From JANNBN01 sp031430595 (lineage in GTDB: Bacteria > Actinomycetota > Acidimicrobiia > Acidimicrobiales > JANYDT01): 64,000 bases of DNA. The notes beneath the pieces were generated by a model. It was not told the DNA's origin and ran no database searches. It was given only the letters and a program-made list of their open reading frames with translations. Where the stretch lies: positions 171,573-235,572 of the forward strand of contig JANPBU010000007.1 in NCBI GenBank assembly GCA_031430595.1, given 5' to 3'. A program made the translations under genes and the position numbers. Positions 35,701 to 42,967 of the stretch are shown here, piece after piece (position 1 is the first letter of the stretch; each line of letters starts with the position of its first letter).

Positions 35701-36387
35701 GATGTAAACGCGAAGGCCCTTCAACTCAGCAACCAAGCCATCGTGGTTTCGGGCTGCTTCTGCCTGGCGTTCGAGTGGTCGAAGTTGGCGACGGAATTCA
35801 CGAAGTAGGTCACCGAGCCGCGTAAAGTTGGCTTCAGTAGATTCGAGACGACGTTGGGCACGTTCACGACGGCGACGAAACTTCAAGACACCGGCAGCCT
35901 CTTCAATCACCGCTCGGCGGTCTTCGGGCCGAGCATCGAGAATGGCAGCCAACTGGCCCTGGCTTACAATCACGTGTTGTTGGCGACCAACACCTGAATC
36001 AGACAGCAGTTCTTGAATGTCGAGCAGTCGACACGACACACCGTTGATCGCATAATCGCTTTCGCCCGACCGATACAACGTCCGGGTGATCGTCACCTCA
36101 CTGAAGCCAATAGGCAACACACCAGAGTGATTGTCGATCGTGAGCGACACCTCGGCACGCCCGAGCGCTGGCCGCTTCGATGTACCGGCGAAGATGACGT
36201 CTTCCATCTTGTTGGACCGGATGGTGCGGCTTGATTGGGCCCCAAGAACCCACGCCACCGCGTCGACGACGTTCGATTTTCCTGACCCGTTCGGGCCAAC
36301 GACAACCGTGACCCCTGGCTCGAGATCGAGCGTCGTTGTGTCAGCGAAAGACTTGAAGCCCTTCAATGTGAGTGTTTTCAGGAACAT
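32767..36387 (-). CDS. smc: Chromosome segregation protein SMC
   Basis: Structural maintenance of chromosomes ATPase, which with ScpAB loads at parS and zips chromosome arms. The 1206-residue length is normal. The N-terminal head opens LKTLTLKGFKSFADTTTL and has Walker A GPNGSGKSN (about 33-41). Two long coiled coils flank a hinge near residues 500-620 (GVEGIVGTLLDLVDIDQGYEAA). The C-terminal head has the signature LSLLSGGERSLTALAFLFA and Walker B FYLMDEVEAALDDVN. The start is placed at the ATG at 36387 just before the conserved FLKTLTLKGFKSF; an in-frame extension to 36450 lacks homology. Its 3' end converges on the membrane protein gene with an 8-bp overlap. Confidence 0.97.
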   Translation of the reverse strand: MFLKTLTLKGFKSFADTTTLDLEPGVTVVVGPNGSGKSNVVDAVAWVLGAQSSRTIRSNKMEDVIFAGTSKRPALGRAEVSLTIDNHSGVLPIGFSEVTITRTLYRSGESDYAINGVSCRLLDIQELLSDSGVGRQQHVIVSQGQLAAILDARPEDRRAVIEEAAGVLKFRRRRERAQRRLESTEANFTRLGDLLREFRRQLRPLERQAEAARNHDGLVAELKGLRVYIAGRELASLQMRAEQQNRQRTDLSEVERDVRSKLGALDAEVMSAESALIAAGGGSVVTAESLPGWENIDVADALARCESLYQKARGLLAFLGERRRSIERDRTSFLDKDVVATLEAEAARIIGELDRVERETMVLPPQFEELGEQEESLTADRARFLDDWGADEDPTTEGPTAAQVRAEVAGARQAAAGIEQEIAKLTQRLVSLDDRLTKLSIEADQIAAQLGGREVGATLGETEGRPISDDPISLAINYRQNAELAVVASDATLNEAQDRLRTDEGEEKSWAARVDALATALDSARAKAGAKRLAGVEGIVGTLLDLVDIDQGYEAAVEAALGESIAAVVVRDATVAKAALLRLTSARESGAVLALDALSGSLTDGSASLGSLPGEPVRGHVRAKNSDASALLDHLLAGAVLIDGDWVAALDVAVAFPHLVVVTRGGDRFSAQGWRAGSGAVGATGAALEDAQAHLSEARILAAESRDLLAASRTSVVTARRTVEGARADEQQLIRDRDKAASRQTSLIAQAQRLATDQADRATERDSITIQLSETHVRLGLAHDRVGVLDAQLPALLEAEAELARRQSLRREASQRLDERARAIATLRRDLEVQAAGLEERTRVLGRRQVEIEERLSRSIAERQAAEVRRIELDLLAERTEALHAVVQDRAESIEVGLVILRDERRRQSEAARAATGRLDGLRRDRGGAEKHLVETRERIQRVELEAAETRLRLENIVMQIRREFDVEPESILTAECPDLPAGTSPTTRVTDLERELRLMGPINPLALEEFTQLQERNALIESQLDDVKTARRELAKVISAIDIEIVTVFGAAYADVEENFEKLFGMLFPGGSGKLRLTDPDNPLDTGIEVEARPSGKNVRKLSLLSGGERSLTALAFLFAVFRSRPSPFYLMDEVEAALDDVNLSRFLELIAEFRNEAQLLIVSHQKRTMEAADSLYGVTLQPGGSSRVVSEKVKTVREPVVAAN

Positions 36388-36438
36388 CGGCCACGAAGCC
36401 TCGCACAGCTCAACTTGGGGATGGATTGGGGAAAACCT

Positions 36439-36500
36439 TGTGGACAACACCTATCGGTTGGGGAAACAAACGATGAATATCCACAATTGTCTGTGAATAA
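36439..36500. promoter_or_regulatory. Cluster of three DnaA-box-like 9-mers
   Basis: In the short smc-tag spacer, TGTGGACAA (36439-36447; complement TTGTCCACA), ATATCCACA (36477-36485) and TGTGAATAA (36492-36500; complement TTATTCACA) each match the DnaA box consensus TTATCCACA or its actinobacterial TTGTCCACA form with at most one change. No dnaA, dnaN or AT-rich unwinding region is adjacent, so a DnaA-titration or regulatory cluster is more likely than an origin. This is a pattern match only. Confidence 0.4.
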
Positions 36501-36528
36501 CTCACAAAAAGGGTGGAGAACCCCCGAT

Positions 36529-37119
36529 TTATGGGCCAGATTTCCAGCATTCAGTGAGATGGTCATCCACAACCCCACTCGACTGTAAGTATGCATAGAT
36601 GATCGTCGGACCAACAAACTTCCAACCGCGCCGAATAAGTTCTTTGGACAACGCAAGCGATTCAGGCGTACTCACCGGTATGTCGCTACCCACAGCAAGT
36701 CGACGAGGCCGCTTGGCCACAGGAACCTCGAAAGACCACAGCAACTCGCTCAATGTCTCACCAGAGTCGTGCATGCGCAAGAGAGCCTGGGAATTGCCGA
36801 TAAAGGCAGCTACCTTCGCCCGGTTTCGCACGATTCCGGCGTCATCAAGTAACCGGGCGACGTCAGTGGGTCCGTAGGCAGCTATACGTTCAGGGTCAAA
36901 CTGATCGAAAGCCAACCGATACGTTTCTCGCTTTCGAAGCACCGTGATCCATGACAGCCCAGCTTGTGCCCCCTCGAGAAGCAGCAACTCAAACAACTTT
37001 CCTTCGTCTCGAAGAGCAACCCCCCATTCGGTGTCGTGATAGGCAACATACGTCGGGTCAGTTCCGCACCACCAACATCTGGTGCGGCCGTCTTCGCTGT
37101 GCAGTATTTGAGCTTCCAC
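36529..37119 (-). CDS. tag: DNA-3-methyladenine glycosylase I
   Basis: Base-excision repair glycosylase that removes 3-methyladenine from alkylated DNA. The 196-residue length is standard. The N-terminal block RCWWCGTDPTYVAYHDTEWG contains the zinc-binding Cys and the base-stacking aromatic and catalytic Glu of Tag. KLFELLLLEGAQAGLSWITVLRKRE and a C-terminal LIRRGWKFVGPTIIYAYLQSSGVVDDHLTEC complete the family signature, with the other zinc ligands (H, C) near the end. The start is a GTG at 37119. It lies between smc and the AAA/peptidase gene on the same strand. Confidence 0.95.
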   Translation of the reverse strand: MEAQILHSEDGRTRCWWCGTDPTYVAYHDTEWGVALRDEGKLFELLLLEGAQAGLSWITVLRKRETYRLAFDQFDPERIAAYGPTDVARLLDDAGIVRNRAKVAAFIGNSQALLRMHDSGETLSELLWSFEVPVAKRPRRLAVGSDIPVSTPESLALSKELIRRGWKFVGPTIIYAYLQSSGVVDDHLTECWKSGP

Positions 37120-37122
37120 GAC

Positions 37123-37173
37123 GTTCAGCTGGCGAGTTCGGCTTGCGAATTCGGCTGGCTAGTTCAGCATCGA
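37123..37173. repeat. Tandem 13-bp repeat, about four units, upstream of tag
   Basis: Four degenerate 13-bp units follow each other at 37123-37135, 37136-37148, 37149-37161 and 37162-37173, of the general form GTTCGGCTGGCGA. They cover the spacer before the tag start codon and the last codons and stop of the AAA/peptidase gene. This may be slippage debris or a regulatory repeat for tag. Confidence 0.7.
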
Positions 37174-39096
37174 TGAATAGGCCGGAAGATGCAGATAACC
37201 CTCTGGTCGAACTTCCACTGGAACCTTGTGACGGCGGGCCACTTCGGCCACCTGTGTTGACTCAAGTTTTCCGGTGACCTGAAGGTCATTCGCCAAATCG
37301 ACGAGGAACGGACGATTCTCTCGAAGCAGTTCATGCGTCTCTGCGGCTAGCCGACTGATCATCTTTTCGATGTCGGTATCGGTGACGGTTTTGTCCATGG
37401 TGTAGATACCTTCGAGCCCGTAGTGAGCTTGGAATTCCGGATCGAACCCGTAACGACGGATGACGTCAATAGCGATTTGTGTTGCCATCTCACGATCATT
37501 GCTTCGTCCGATCGTCGCATTTCCTTCGCCGAAGACAACATCTTCGGCGATTCCGCCCGCAAGGAACACCTTGATCTTTGCCAACAGGTGGTCGCGGGTT
37601 TCGTGAATTTCATGAGGGAACGTGAAGCCTGACGCATATGACGATGCAACCCGTGACGTGAGCTGCAACGGGGCCAAACCAAAGAGGCACGCATACGAAA
37701 CCGCGTGGCCAGCTTCATGTACCGATACGTTTGCCACAACGTCGATAACGTTACGTTGACGTACCTTGTCAAGTCGTCCGATAAACGGCACTTCGATCGT
37801 GCGAATAGTTTCGGTGGTGTTTGCTCGACCCAGGCGACCGGTGAGTACTTTGCGTTCAGCGTCGTAGTCGATATGGATAGCTGTTTGCTGGGCCATGAGT
37901 GCCTCAAACAGAAACCTTGAAACATTTGACTCAAGGATGTCAATCACGCTTGAGAATACTGGGCGAACGCCCTGCACCGGGAAGACCCCGTTGCGATAGA
38001 TGAGCCCATTCATAGGTTCACCTACGGTGAGTTCAACTCCGAACATTCGTTGCGTTGTTTCACACACTCGCTCGATTTCCCGCACAATCAATTTTGAAAA
38101 GTCTGCACGCTTAAGGCTGTTGTAGATGAGATGGATGTTTCCGAACCGAGCAACCTGCTCTGGTCGGAATCGTCGTGACAACGCACCCTTTATATCGACA
38201 ACGGTAATTTTCGAGGTGAAGGCATGGAAAATGTCGGCATCAACATCGGCTTCGTTGGTGAGCGAAGCCATGGTGAAGGCATCGTCGAGGTTGCCCGAGA
38301 TGATTACCAGTGTCTTTGAGTGGTCGACAGGCTCGTGAACGGTCTTCTTCTTTTGTACCTCGCGCATCAACTCGATAACCCTGGTCCGGCTCCATTCGGC
38401 CAACTCGTCAACGTTGTCTTGCAGCTGGAACCGTTGTTTGATCGAACGGGCTTCCCATAGGCCGATACCTTCGTCGATGTTGATGTTTTCTTCGCCAGCA
38501 TCTTTACGACGCTTGAGGTCACGTTGACCAAACATCATTTCTCGAATCGAGAAGTCAATATCGTCACGTGACCGTTTAGCAAGGCGTCCGTCTGAAAGCA
38601 GTTCCCAAAAGTCAGTGAACTTGGTTGACTGCACGGGCGTACCGTCAGGGTTCAATGTATTGAAGCGCTGAATCTCATCAAACAGCACAATGCTTGGCTG
38701 ATCATCGTTGATGTTGTTGCTATCGAGGGTGGCGGCAACTGACGAGTTGTAATACGTCGAATCAGAGTTCGAAAGTTCGACCTCACAAAACCGTTCCTGA
38801 AAATCTAGGGCCTTGATAAGTCGACGTACTAAATCGGTCTTTCCTACGCCCGTCATACCCCACAGGTTTACGATCACCGGCCGTGAAAGTACTTCGGGCA
38901 TAAGGTACCAAATGCGGATCGAGTCAATAAGTTCGTTGATGACCTCGTCGATGCCGATGAACTTGTCGAGCAGCACCTGCTTCGCGGCCATGAGTCGATC
39001 GTTGCGTTCGCTTATCTTCGCTCGATCTATCGCCGGAACAGCGGTGGCGTCAGCACTGTCGGCGGAGTCAAGACTGGGATCGGTTTCACCATTCAT
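37159..39096 (-). CDS. Clp-like AAA+ ATPase fused to FtsH-type M41 metallopeptidase
   Basis: A 645-residue ATP-dependent protease candidate. The AAA+ module has Walker A GMTGVGKT (80-87), Walker B IVLFDEI (about 136-142), a sensor-1 region IISGN (265-269) and paired arginines in GALSRRFRPEQVARF (about 304-318), the pattern of Clp/torsin-type ATPases rather than of FtsH. A C-terminal domain (about 430-625) carries the zinc motif HEAGH (460-464) and a downstream SNDREMAT with the third ligand Asp (534), exactly as in M41 peptidases, plus the GGIAEDVVFGE block. No membrane segment precedes the ATPase, unlike FtsH, so the enzyme should be soluble. An insert of about 70 residues (190-260) in the ATPase is charged. 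Substrates are unknown. Confidence 0.88.
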   Translation of the reverse strand: MNGETDPSLDSADSADATAVPAIDRAKISERNDRLMAAKQVLLDKFIGIDEVINELIDSIRIWYLMPEVLSRPVIVNLWGMTGVGKTDLVRRLIKALDFQERFCEVELSNSDSTYYNSSVAATLDSNNINDDQPSIVLFDEIQRFNTLNPDGTPVQSTKFTDFWELLSDGRLAKRSRDDIDFSIREMMFGQRDLKRRKDAGEENINIDEGIGLWEARSIKQRFQLQDNVDELAEWSRTRVIELMREVQKKKTVHEPVDHSKTLVIISGNLDDAFTMASLTNEADVDADIFHAFTSKITVVDIKGALSRRFRPEQVARFGNIHLIYNSLKRADFSKLIVREIERVCETTQRMFGVELTVGEPMNGLIYRNGVFPVQGVRPVFSSVIDILESNVSRFLFEALMAQQTAIHIDYDAERKVLTGRLGRANTTETIRTIEVPFIGRLDKVRQRNVIDVVANVSVHEAGHAVSYACLFGLAPLQLTSRVASSYASGFTFPHEIHETRDHLLAKIKVFLAGGIAEDVVFGEGNATIGRSNDREMATQIAIDVIRRYGFDPEFQAHYGLEGIYTMDKTVTDTDIEKMISRLAAETHELLRENRPFLVDLANDLQVTGKLESTQVAEVARRHKVPVEVRPEGYLHLPAYSSMLN

Positions 39097-39138
39097 GGTC
39101 GCCGATTGTGTCAGAGGTTTTTAGCCGCCGGAACCGAT

Positions 39139-39981
39139 CTATTTCTGGCAGATCCGACAAAAATAGGATGAGCGTCCGGCGATCTTGGTGCGCTCGATAA
39201 CCCGACCGCATCGAAAACACGGTTGACCCATCCGGTCGTACACGAAGTGATTCGCCGAAGCGTTACCACCTTCCCCAAGAAGATCTACGTATTGGCGGTC
39301 TCGCAACGAAGAACCTCGACCTTCGATGGCTTGGGTAAGTACCGCTATCGTCTGCTCAGCAATTCTCATGGCTTGAGGTTTTGTCAGATCACTGGCCCGC
39401 CGGGTCGGTCGAACTTTGGCGGCGAAACATATCTCGTCTGAGTAAATATTCCCAATGCCGGCCACGAACCCTTGATCGAGCAGCACGGCCTTGGTCGGAG
39501 ATTTCCGTGCCCGCAACGCTATGACGAATTGTTTTGATTCGCCGGCGGCTACGACGGCATCTGGCCCAATATGCGACAGCCCTCGAATCGGGTCATCCGT
39601 GCACCACACTTCCCCGAATGTTCGAGGGTCAACGAAACGAAGTTCGGCTCCGGAATCGAGACAGAACACGATATGGGTGTGCGCGGCCAGTGGGTCATTA
39701 GGTTGATGAAAGCGAACCTGGCCGCTCATCCGCAGGTGAATCATAAGCGCACTTGCTATTCCATCGAGCTCAACCTGTAACCATACGTACTTTCCAAGCC
39801 GACCAGTTCCGGTGATCGACATTCCCGCAACGTCGGCTTCGAAGGCCGCTAGGGCTTCGGGGCCGTCTCCGTATCGCCGAACGCTTCGACGGCCAGTCGC
39901 CCGCACCGAAACAATGTGTGAGCCGACCACCAGCCGTTCAAGGTCACGTCGAACGGTCTCGACCTCGGGGCCCTCAGGCAT
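39139..39981 (-). CDS. mutM: Formamidopyrimidine-DNA glycosylase (Fpg/MutM)
   Basis: Bifunctional DNA glycosylase/AP lyase that removes 8-oxoguanine and formamidopyrimidines. The 280-residue protein begins with the invariant MPEGPEVETVRRDL, in which the second residue Pro is the catalytic nucleophile and Glu3 assists. LMIHLRMSGQVRF supplies the conserved Lys/His-containing DNA-binding region, with VDPRTFGEV and the helix-two-turn-helix GIGNIYSDEICF. The C-terminal zinc finger is CFRCGRVIERTKIAGRSSYFCRICQ. Every catalytic feature is present. It sits upstream of the AAA/peptidase gene (42 bp apart) on the same strand. Confidence 0.97.
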   Translation of the reverse strand: MPEGPEVETVRRDLERLVVGSHIVSVRATGRRSVRRYGDGPEALAAFEADVAGMSITGTGRLGKYVWLQVELDGIASALMIHLRMSGQVRFHQPNDPLAAHTHIVFCLDSGAELRFVDPRTFGEVWCTDDPIRGLSHIGPDAVVAAGESKQFVIALRARKSPTKAVLLDQGFVAGIGNIYSDEICFAAKVRPTRRASDLTKPQAMRIAEQTIAVLTQAIEGRGSSLRDRQYVDLLGEGGNASANHFVYDRMGQPCFRCGRVIERTKIAGRSSYFCRICQK

Positions 39982-40015
39982 CGTTACCGGCCACGCGATT
40001 CATAACCGACATCAT

Positions 40016-40115
40016 CGCTCACCCAACCCCGATCCCCGCTCACGCCAACCCCGATCCCCGCTCACGCCAAGCACCCTTATCGGCGATTCCAGCCAAATTC
40101 GGCCTTGGTGTGAGC
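40016..40115. repeat. Tandem 22-bp repeat with inverted partner (GCTCAC family, copy 1)
   Basis: Two and a half units of a 22-bp repeat of the form CGCTCACGCCAACCCCGATC run from 40016 to about 40072. Then GCTCACGCCAAG at 40060-40071 is mirrored by CTTGGTGTGAGC at 40104-40115, so the right end can fold into a 12-bp stem with one wobble pair. It begins 35 bp upstream of the mutM start codon and occupies the gene-free stretch between mutM and the lipoprotein gene. Related sequences occur at 42052-42126 and 46695-46735. Confidence 0.75.
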
Positions 40116-40404
40116 CGACTCAATTTTTGAGCTCGTGGGGCTCTTTGTCTTTTTCTCCAGCCGATCGATCTGGGGCCTGCCGCCATCGGTAGCCAATCAC
40201 CACCAGCCGAGCAAAGGAAGAATCCCAGCTAGGTAGAGAAGGAATGTCAACATTCTCATCATGGTAACGCCCGGTGATCCGTCACTTAAGGAAGGTAAAC
40301 CCAGACTAAGTGACGGATGAGTCAGGGCGTAGTTCCGTTGCCTGACCGTGGGTCGGTGAGTCTCTTTGGTTGCCGATCATTTCGTTGTATGCCATGCTTT
40401 CGAT

Positions 40405-41090
40405 ATGAATCGGGTGCTGAGAGTGGTGGCCATCGCCGTATCGTTAGGGGCACTGGGGCACTGACTGGGTGTTCGGGTGGCGACAAGGTGGTCACCCCCT
40501 CAGCAACCGTGCAACGCGTGGCGCGAACGTACATTGACACGGCCCCGGATCGAGCGACGGTTCCAAAAACCCTCGCAACGGTTCCAGCGACAACCGTCGT
40601 ATCCGCAGCCCCGGTAGCAACGGCCCCGATCGAGGGCGGTGTTCCGGTACTCAACCTCCTCGGCGTAGCCGAGGCAGCCCTTGCCGCACACGACGAACTG
40701 AACAGACAACAACTTTTGCCCCCAGATCAATGGGACAAATCCAAGCTTCTCGAGGTTATGACCGCCGAGTACACCGACTTTACGCTCAATGGATTTGCGG
40801 AGACGGCGGCAGTCAACCGGCGGTACGAAGCGGGCACAGTTGAGGACCGCAAGATCATCCGAATCGAAAGCAGCCCAGAGGGTTTAGACCGAGCATTCGC
40901 AATCATTTGTTGGAAAAACAACTCAGCGGAGTATGACACCCGCGGCACCCAAGATGTTGGCGATGATTTGCTCATTCAGGATCGGCTTGACATTGTTGGC
41001 TCGGTTGTTCCGATGAAACGAGAAAATGGTCGATGGCTTCGTGACGGACTCAACGACGAGGAGCCCCAAGCGTGCGCCGGCGACTTTTGA
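40405..41090 (+). pseudogene. Lipoprotein-like gene with frameshift in the signal peptide
   Basis: From the ATG at 40405 one frame encodes MNRVLRVVAIAVSLGALG, a typical lipoprotein signal peptide, but it stops at once. One base later the neighbouring frame continues ALTGCSGGDK, a perfect lipobox with the modified Cys, followed by a P/A/T-rich linker and a 170-residue soluble domain ending at 41090. Restoring one G in the GGGG run at 40455-40458 joins the frames into one lipoprotein of about 228 residues. The mature domain (LLGVAEAALAAHDELNRQQ, then IDRLD-like text and VPMKRENGRWLRDG) is not recognised; it may be an NTF2-like fold. Reading only the open frame from 40317 gives an N-terminus that makes no biological sense. 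Confidence 0.65.
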
Positions 41091-41932
41091 TTCTTGTACT
41101 GATACTTCTAGTTTTGCCAGCAATGGTTGCCACGGGTGTGCAAAAGACCAAAAAGAAATCTCGGCCTCGGAAGCCTTTGGTTCCGGTTGGGGTGACGGTG
41201 GCGTCTGGTAAGGGAGCCGGTGGGAACCTGTTTGCGGGTGAGCCAAAAGCAGGGACGAAACGTAAGGCTGTGGTTCGTAGTTCGTGTCCGGCATACGAAG
41301 TACGCAGATCAATCGCTATCGTGCAGTCCACCTCGTCAAACAAGCAGGAAAAGAAATTCGGTACCTTCGAATACCGGTGTTCACCAACCGGTGCGTGGAC
41401 AACGTCCTTTGGCTGTGTTGATAATTGTGATCCGAACGACCCGCCGTACATTGAACCACCCGACGCCATCCAACTCCGCGACCAATTCGAAGCACTCACC
41501 ATTGAGCCAGTCGGCAGATTCGCTCCGCCCGTTCACCGTGGTGCCTTCGCTATCACCGGGCTTCGACTGTACGTGATGGTCACCCCCGAAACGTATCGGG
41601 TCATTTCCGATAGTGCCACCGCCCCAGGCGGGTACTACGCAACAGCAACAGTCACGCCGGGCCGGGTCACATTGAAAGCAAATGGTGATGAGCAGGTGTG
41701 TGATGGTCCCGGACCGGATCCGTCAACCGAAAATGGTCGTGATCTCAGCGACTGCTACGTGATCATGACGACCGTCCCGAAGGGTGGCCGAGAAACCGTG
41801 ACCGTCACCGTCGACTGGCTCATCGAAGTCACATCAAACGTCCCAGGCATCGAAAACGACGCTTGGATCCTCGAACGTTCAGCCGACACCGACATCAACG
41901 TCAAAGAACTACAAGCCGTCGGAATCAAATAG
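41072..41932 (+). CDS. Secreted protein of unknown function
   Basis: A 286-residue protein starting at GTG 41072, which overlaps the end of the lipoprotein gene by 19 bp. A signal peptide (RRRLLILVLILLVLPAMVATG) is followed by a very basic stretch (KTKKKSRPRKP) and a predicted beta-rich domain with four or more cysteines (CPAYEV, YRCSPTG, FGCVDNCDPND), probably disulphide-bonded outside the cell. The C-terminal half carries repeated hydrophobic beta strands (GGYYATATVTPG, VTVTVDWLIEV). No domain is recognised. Co-transcription with the lipoprotein gene is likely. Confidence 0.7.
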   Translation: MRRRLLILVLILLVLPAMVATGVQKTKKKSRPRKPLVPVGVTVASGKGAGGNLFAGEPKAGTKRKAVVRSSCPAYEVRRSIAIVQSTSSNKQEKKFGTFEYRCSPTGAWTTSFGCVDNCDPNDPPYIEPPDAIQLRDQFEALTIEPVGRFAPPVHRGAFAITGLRLYVMVTPETYRVISDSATAPGGYYATATVTPGRVTLKANGDEQVCDGPGPDPSTENGRDLSDCYVIMTTVPKGGRETVTVTVDWLIEVTSNVPGIENDAWILERSADTDINVKELQAVGIK

Positions 41933-41956
41933 ATCACATAGACAGTGCAGCAACAG

Positions 41957-42018
41957 TTGCGAAGTTCAACCGTGCCGTCGGCAAGGCTTTTGCCTACGAC
42001 AATCGACCAGGCATACCA
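41957..42018 (-). pseudogene. 62-bp relic of the proS 3' region
   Basis: This segment matches the coding strand of proS at 47562-47624 in the same orientation. Both encode the 18 residues WSIVVGKSLADGTVELRN. The nine or so base differences between the two copies fall in third codon positions and are silent, while one base is missing just before the conserved Trp codon. Similarity fades at LGMP on one side and directly after LRN on the other. Only selection on a functional proS explains silent-only divergence, so this is a remnant of a once functional, diverged allele. It marks the left edge of the sugar-transport segment. Confidence 0.75.
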
Positions 42019-42051
42019 ACCCCAATGAGTCACATGATGGCACCGCTCACA

Positions 42052-42126
42052 CCAACCGCTTCCTCCGCTCACACCAACCCCCATTTTTGACGATCTGACA
42101 GCAAAAAAGGTCCTCGTGTGAGCCAG
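42052..42126. repeat. GCTCAC-family repeat, copy 2
   Basis: Two direct units reading CCGCTCACACCAACC about 22 bp apart are followed by a T-rich spacer and the inverted partner GTGTGAGCC near 42116-42124, the same order as in the copy next to mutM. It lies 45-115 bp upstream of the GntR-family gene start, so an operator role is possible, but its occurrence elsewhere argues for a dispersed repeat family. Confidence 0.65.
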
Positions 42127-42168
42127 CAGGAACACGCGCGGGGAAGACCAAGGGGCTAGCTTCGTAGG

Positions 42169-42936
42169 GTGACAATCCGTCCGACGGTCGATCAATTAGT
42201 GGACTTGCTTGAGACGGAGATCGTGTCAGGGCGTCTGGAGTCCGGGTCTCCCCTCCCGAGCGAGCGAACGTTGTCTATTGATTACGGGGTGGGCCGACCA
42301 CTCGTTCGAGAAGCACTTCGTAGTTTGGCTTCGCGTGGGCTCGTTGAAACGTCACCAGGCCGGGGAACATACGTGAATAGCAGTGGCCGGTTCGGACCAC
42401 TGGACTCGGTTCACCTCGCCCGCCTCGCCACTGCACGCCAAGTTGTCGAGGCCAGAGTAACCATCGAATCACAAACTGCGGGGCTGGCAGCGGAACGCGC
42501 GACCCCCCAACAAATCGAACTGCTCACTGCGCTTCTCGACCGGGTCGGTTCAACCCGTGACCCCGTCCAGCGCAGTCGACTTGACCTTGCTTTTCACCTG
42601 AGTGTCGCCCGGGCCAGCAACAATCCGGTGCTCGAGGCAATGTTGGCCTCAATCGCCCCCCTCATGGTGCAGTTAATGATGCGATCTATCGGGGATGGGC
42701 GAACCGCAGAGCGCAGTCACCCGCTTCATTGGGAATGCCTTGATGCCATCCGGTCATCAGACCGACGTGGGGCGTCGGCGGCAATGGAGTCGCACCTCCG
42801 GGTAGCCGACGAAACGTTCGGCGATGGTTACGACGAACCAATCCAATTGGGTGCTTCAAACTATGCCCGGTCGCTTGTCAACGACTACGGATCGCTTGAT
42901 GCATTGGTAGCTGCTGTCGTCGGGTCCACCCATTAA
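42169..42936 (+). CDS. GntR/FadR-family transcriptional regulator
   Basis: A 255-residue regulator starting at GTG 42169. The N-terminal winged helix-turn-helix is clear: LLETEIVSGRLESGSPLPSERTLSIDYGVGRPLVREALRSLASRGLVETSPGRGTYV. The C-terminal all-helical FCD domain (about residues 85-220) has ARQVVEARVTIESQTAGLAAERAT, the acidic D..FHLSVARAS metal/ligand region and an H in MESHLRVADE. FCD regulators bind sugar acids, carboxylates or similar small molecules and usually repress the adjacent operon. The gene converges on the sugar ABC transporter operon (32 bp between stops), which it probably controls. Confidence 0.92.
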   Translation: MTIRPTVDQLVDLLETEIVSGRLESGSPLPSERTLSIDYGVGRPLVREALRSLASRGLVETSPGRGTYVNSSGRFGPLDSVHLARLATARQVVEARVTIESQTAGLAAERATPQQIELLTALLDRVGSTRDPVQRSRLDLAFHLSVARASNNPVLEAMLASIAPLMVQLMMRSIGDGRTAERSHPLHWECLDAIRSSDRRGASAAMESHLRVADETFGDGYDEPIQLGASNYARSLVNDYGSLDALVAAVVGSTH

Positions 42937-42967
42937 TGCAACTTAACTTAATATGCGTACTGACTAA

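Noticed and set aside
36439..36500. DnaA-box-like cluster read as the chromosome origin
   Set aside because: No dnaA, dnaN, gyrB or rpmH nearby, too few boxes and no AT-rich unwinding region.
41755..42195. Minus-strand ORF containing VVGKSLADGTVELRN read as a gene
   Set aside because: Only the short proS relic inside it has homology; the rest is antisense to the secreted protein gene and spacer.
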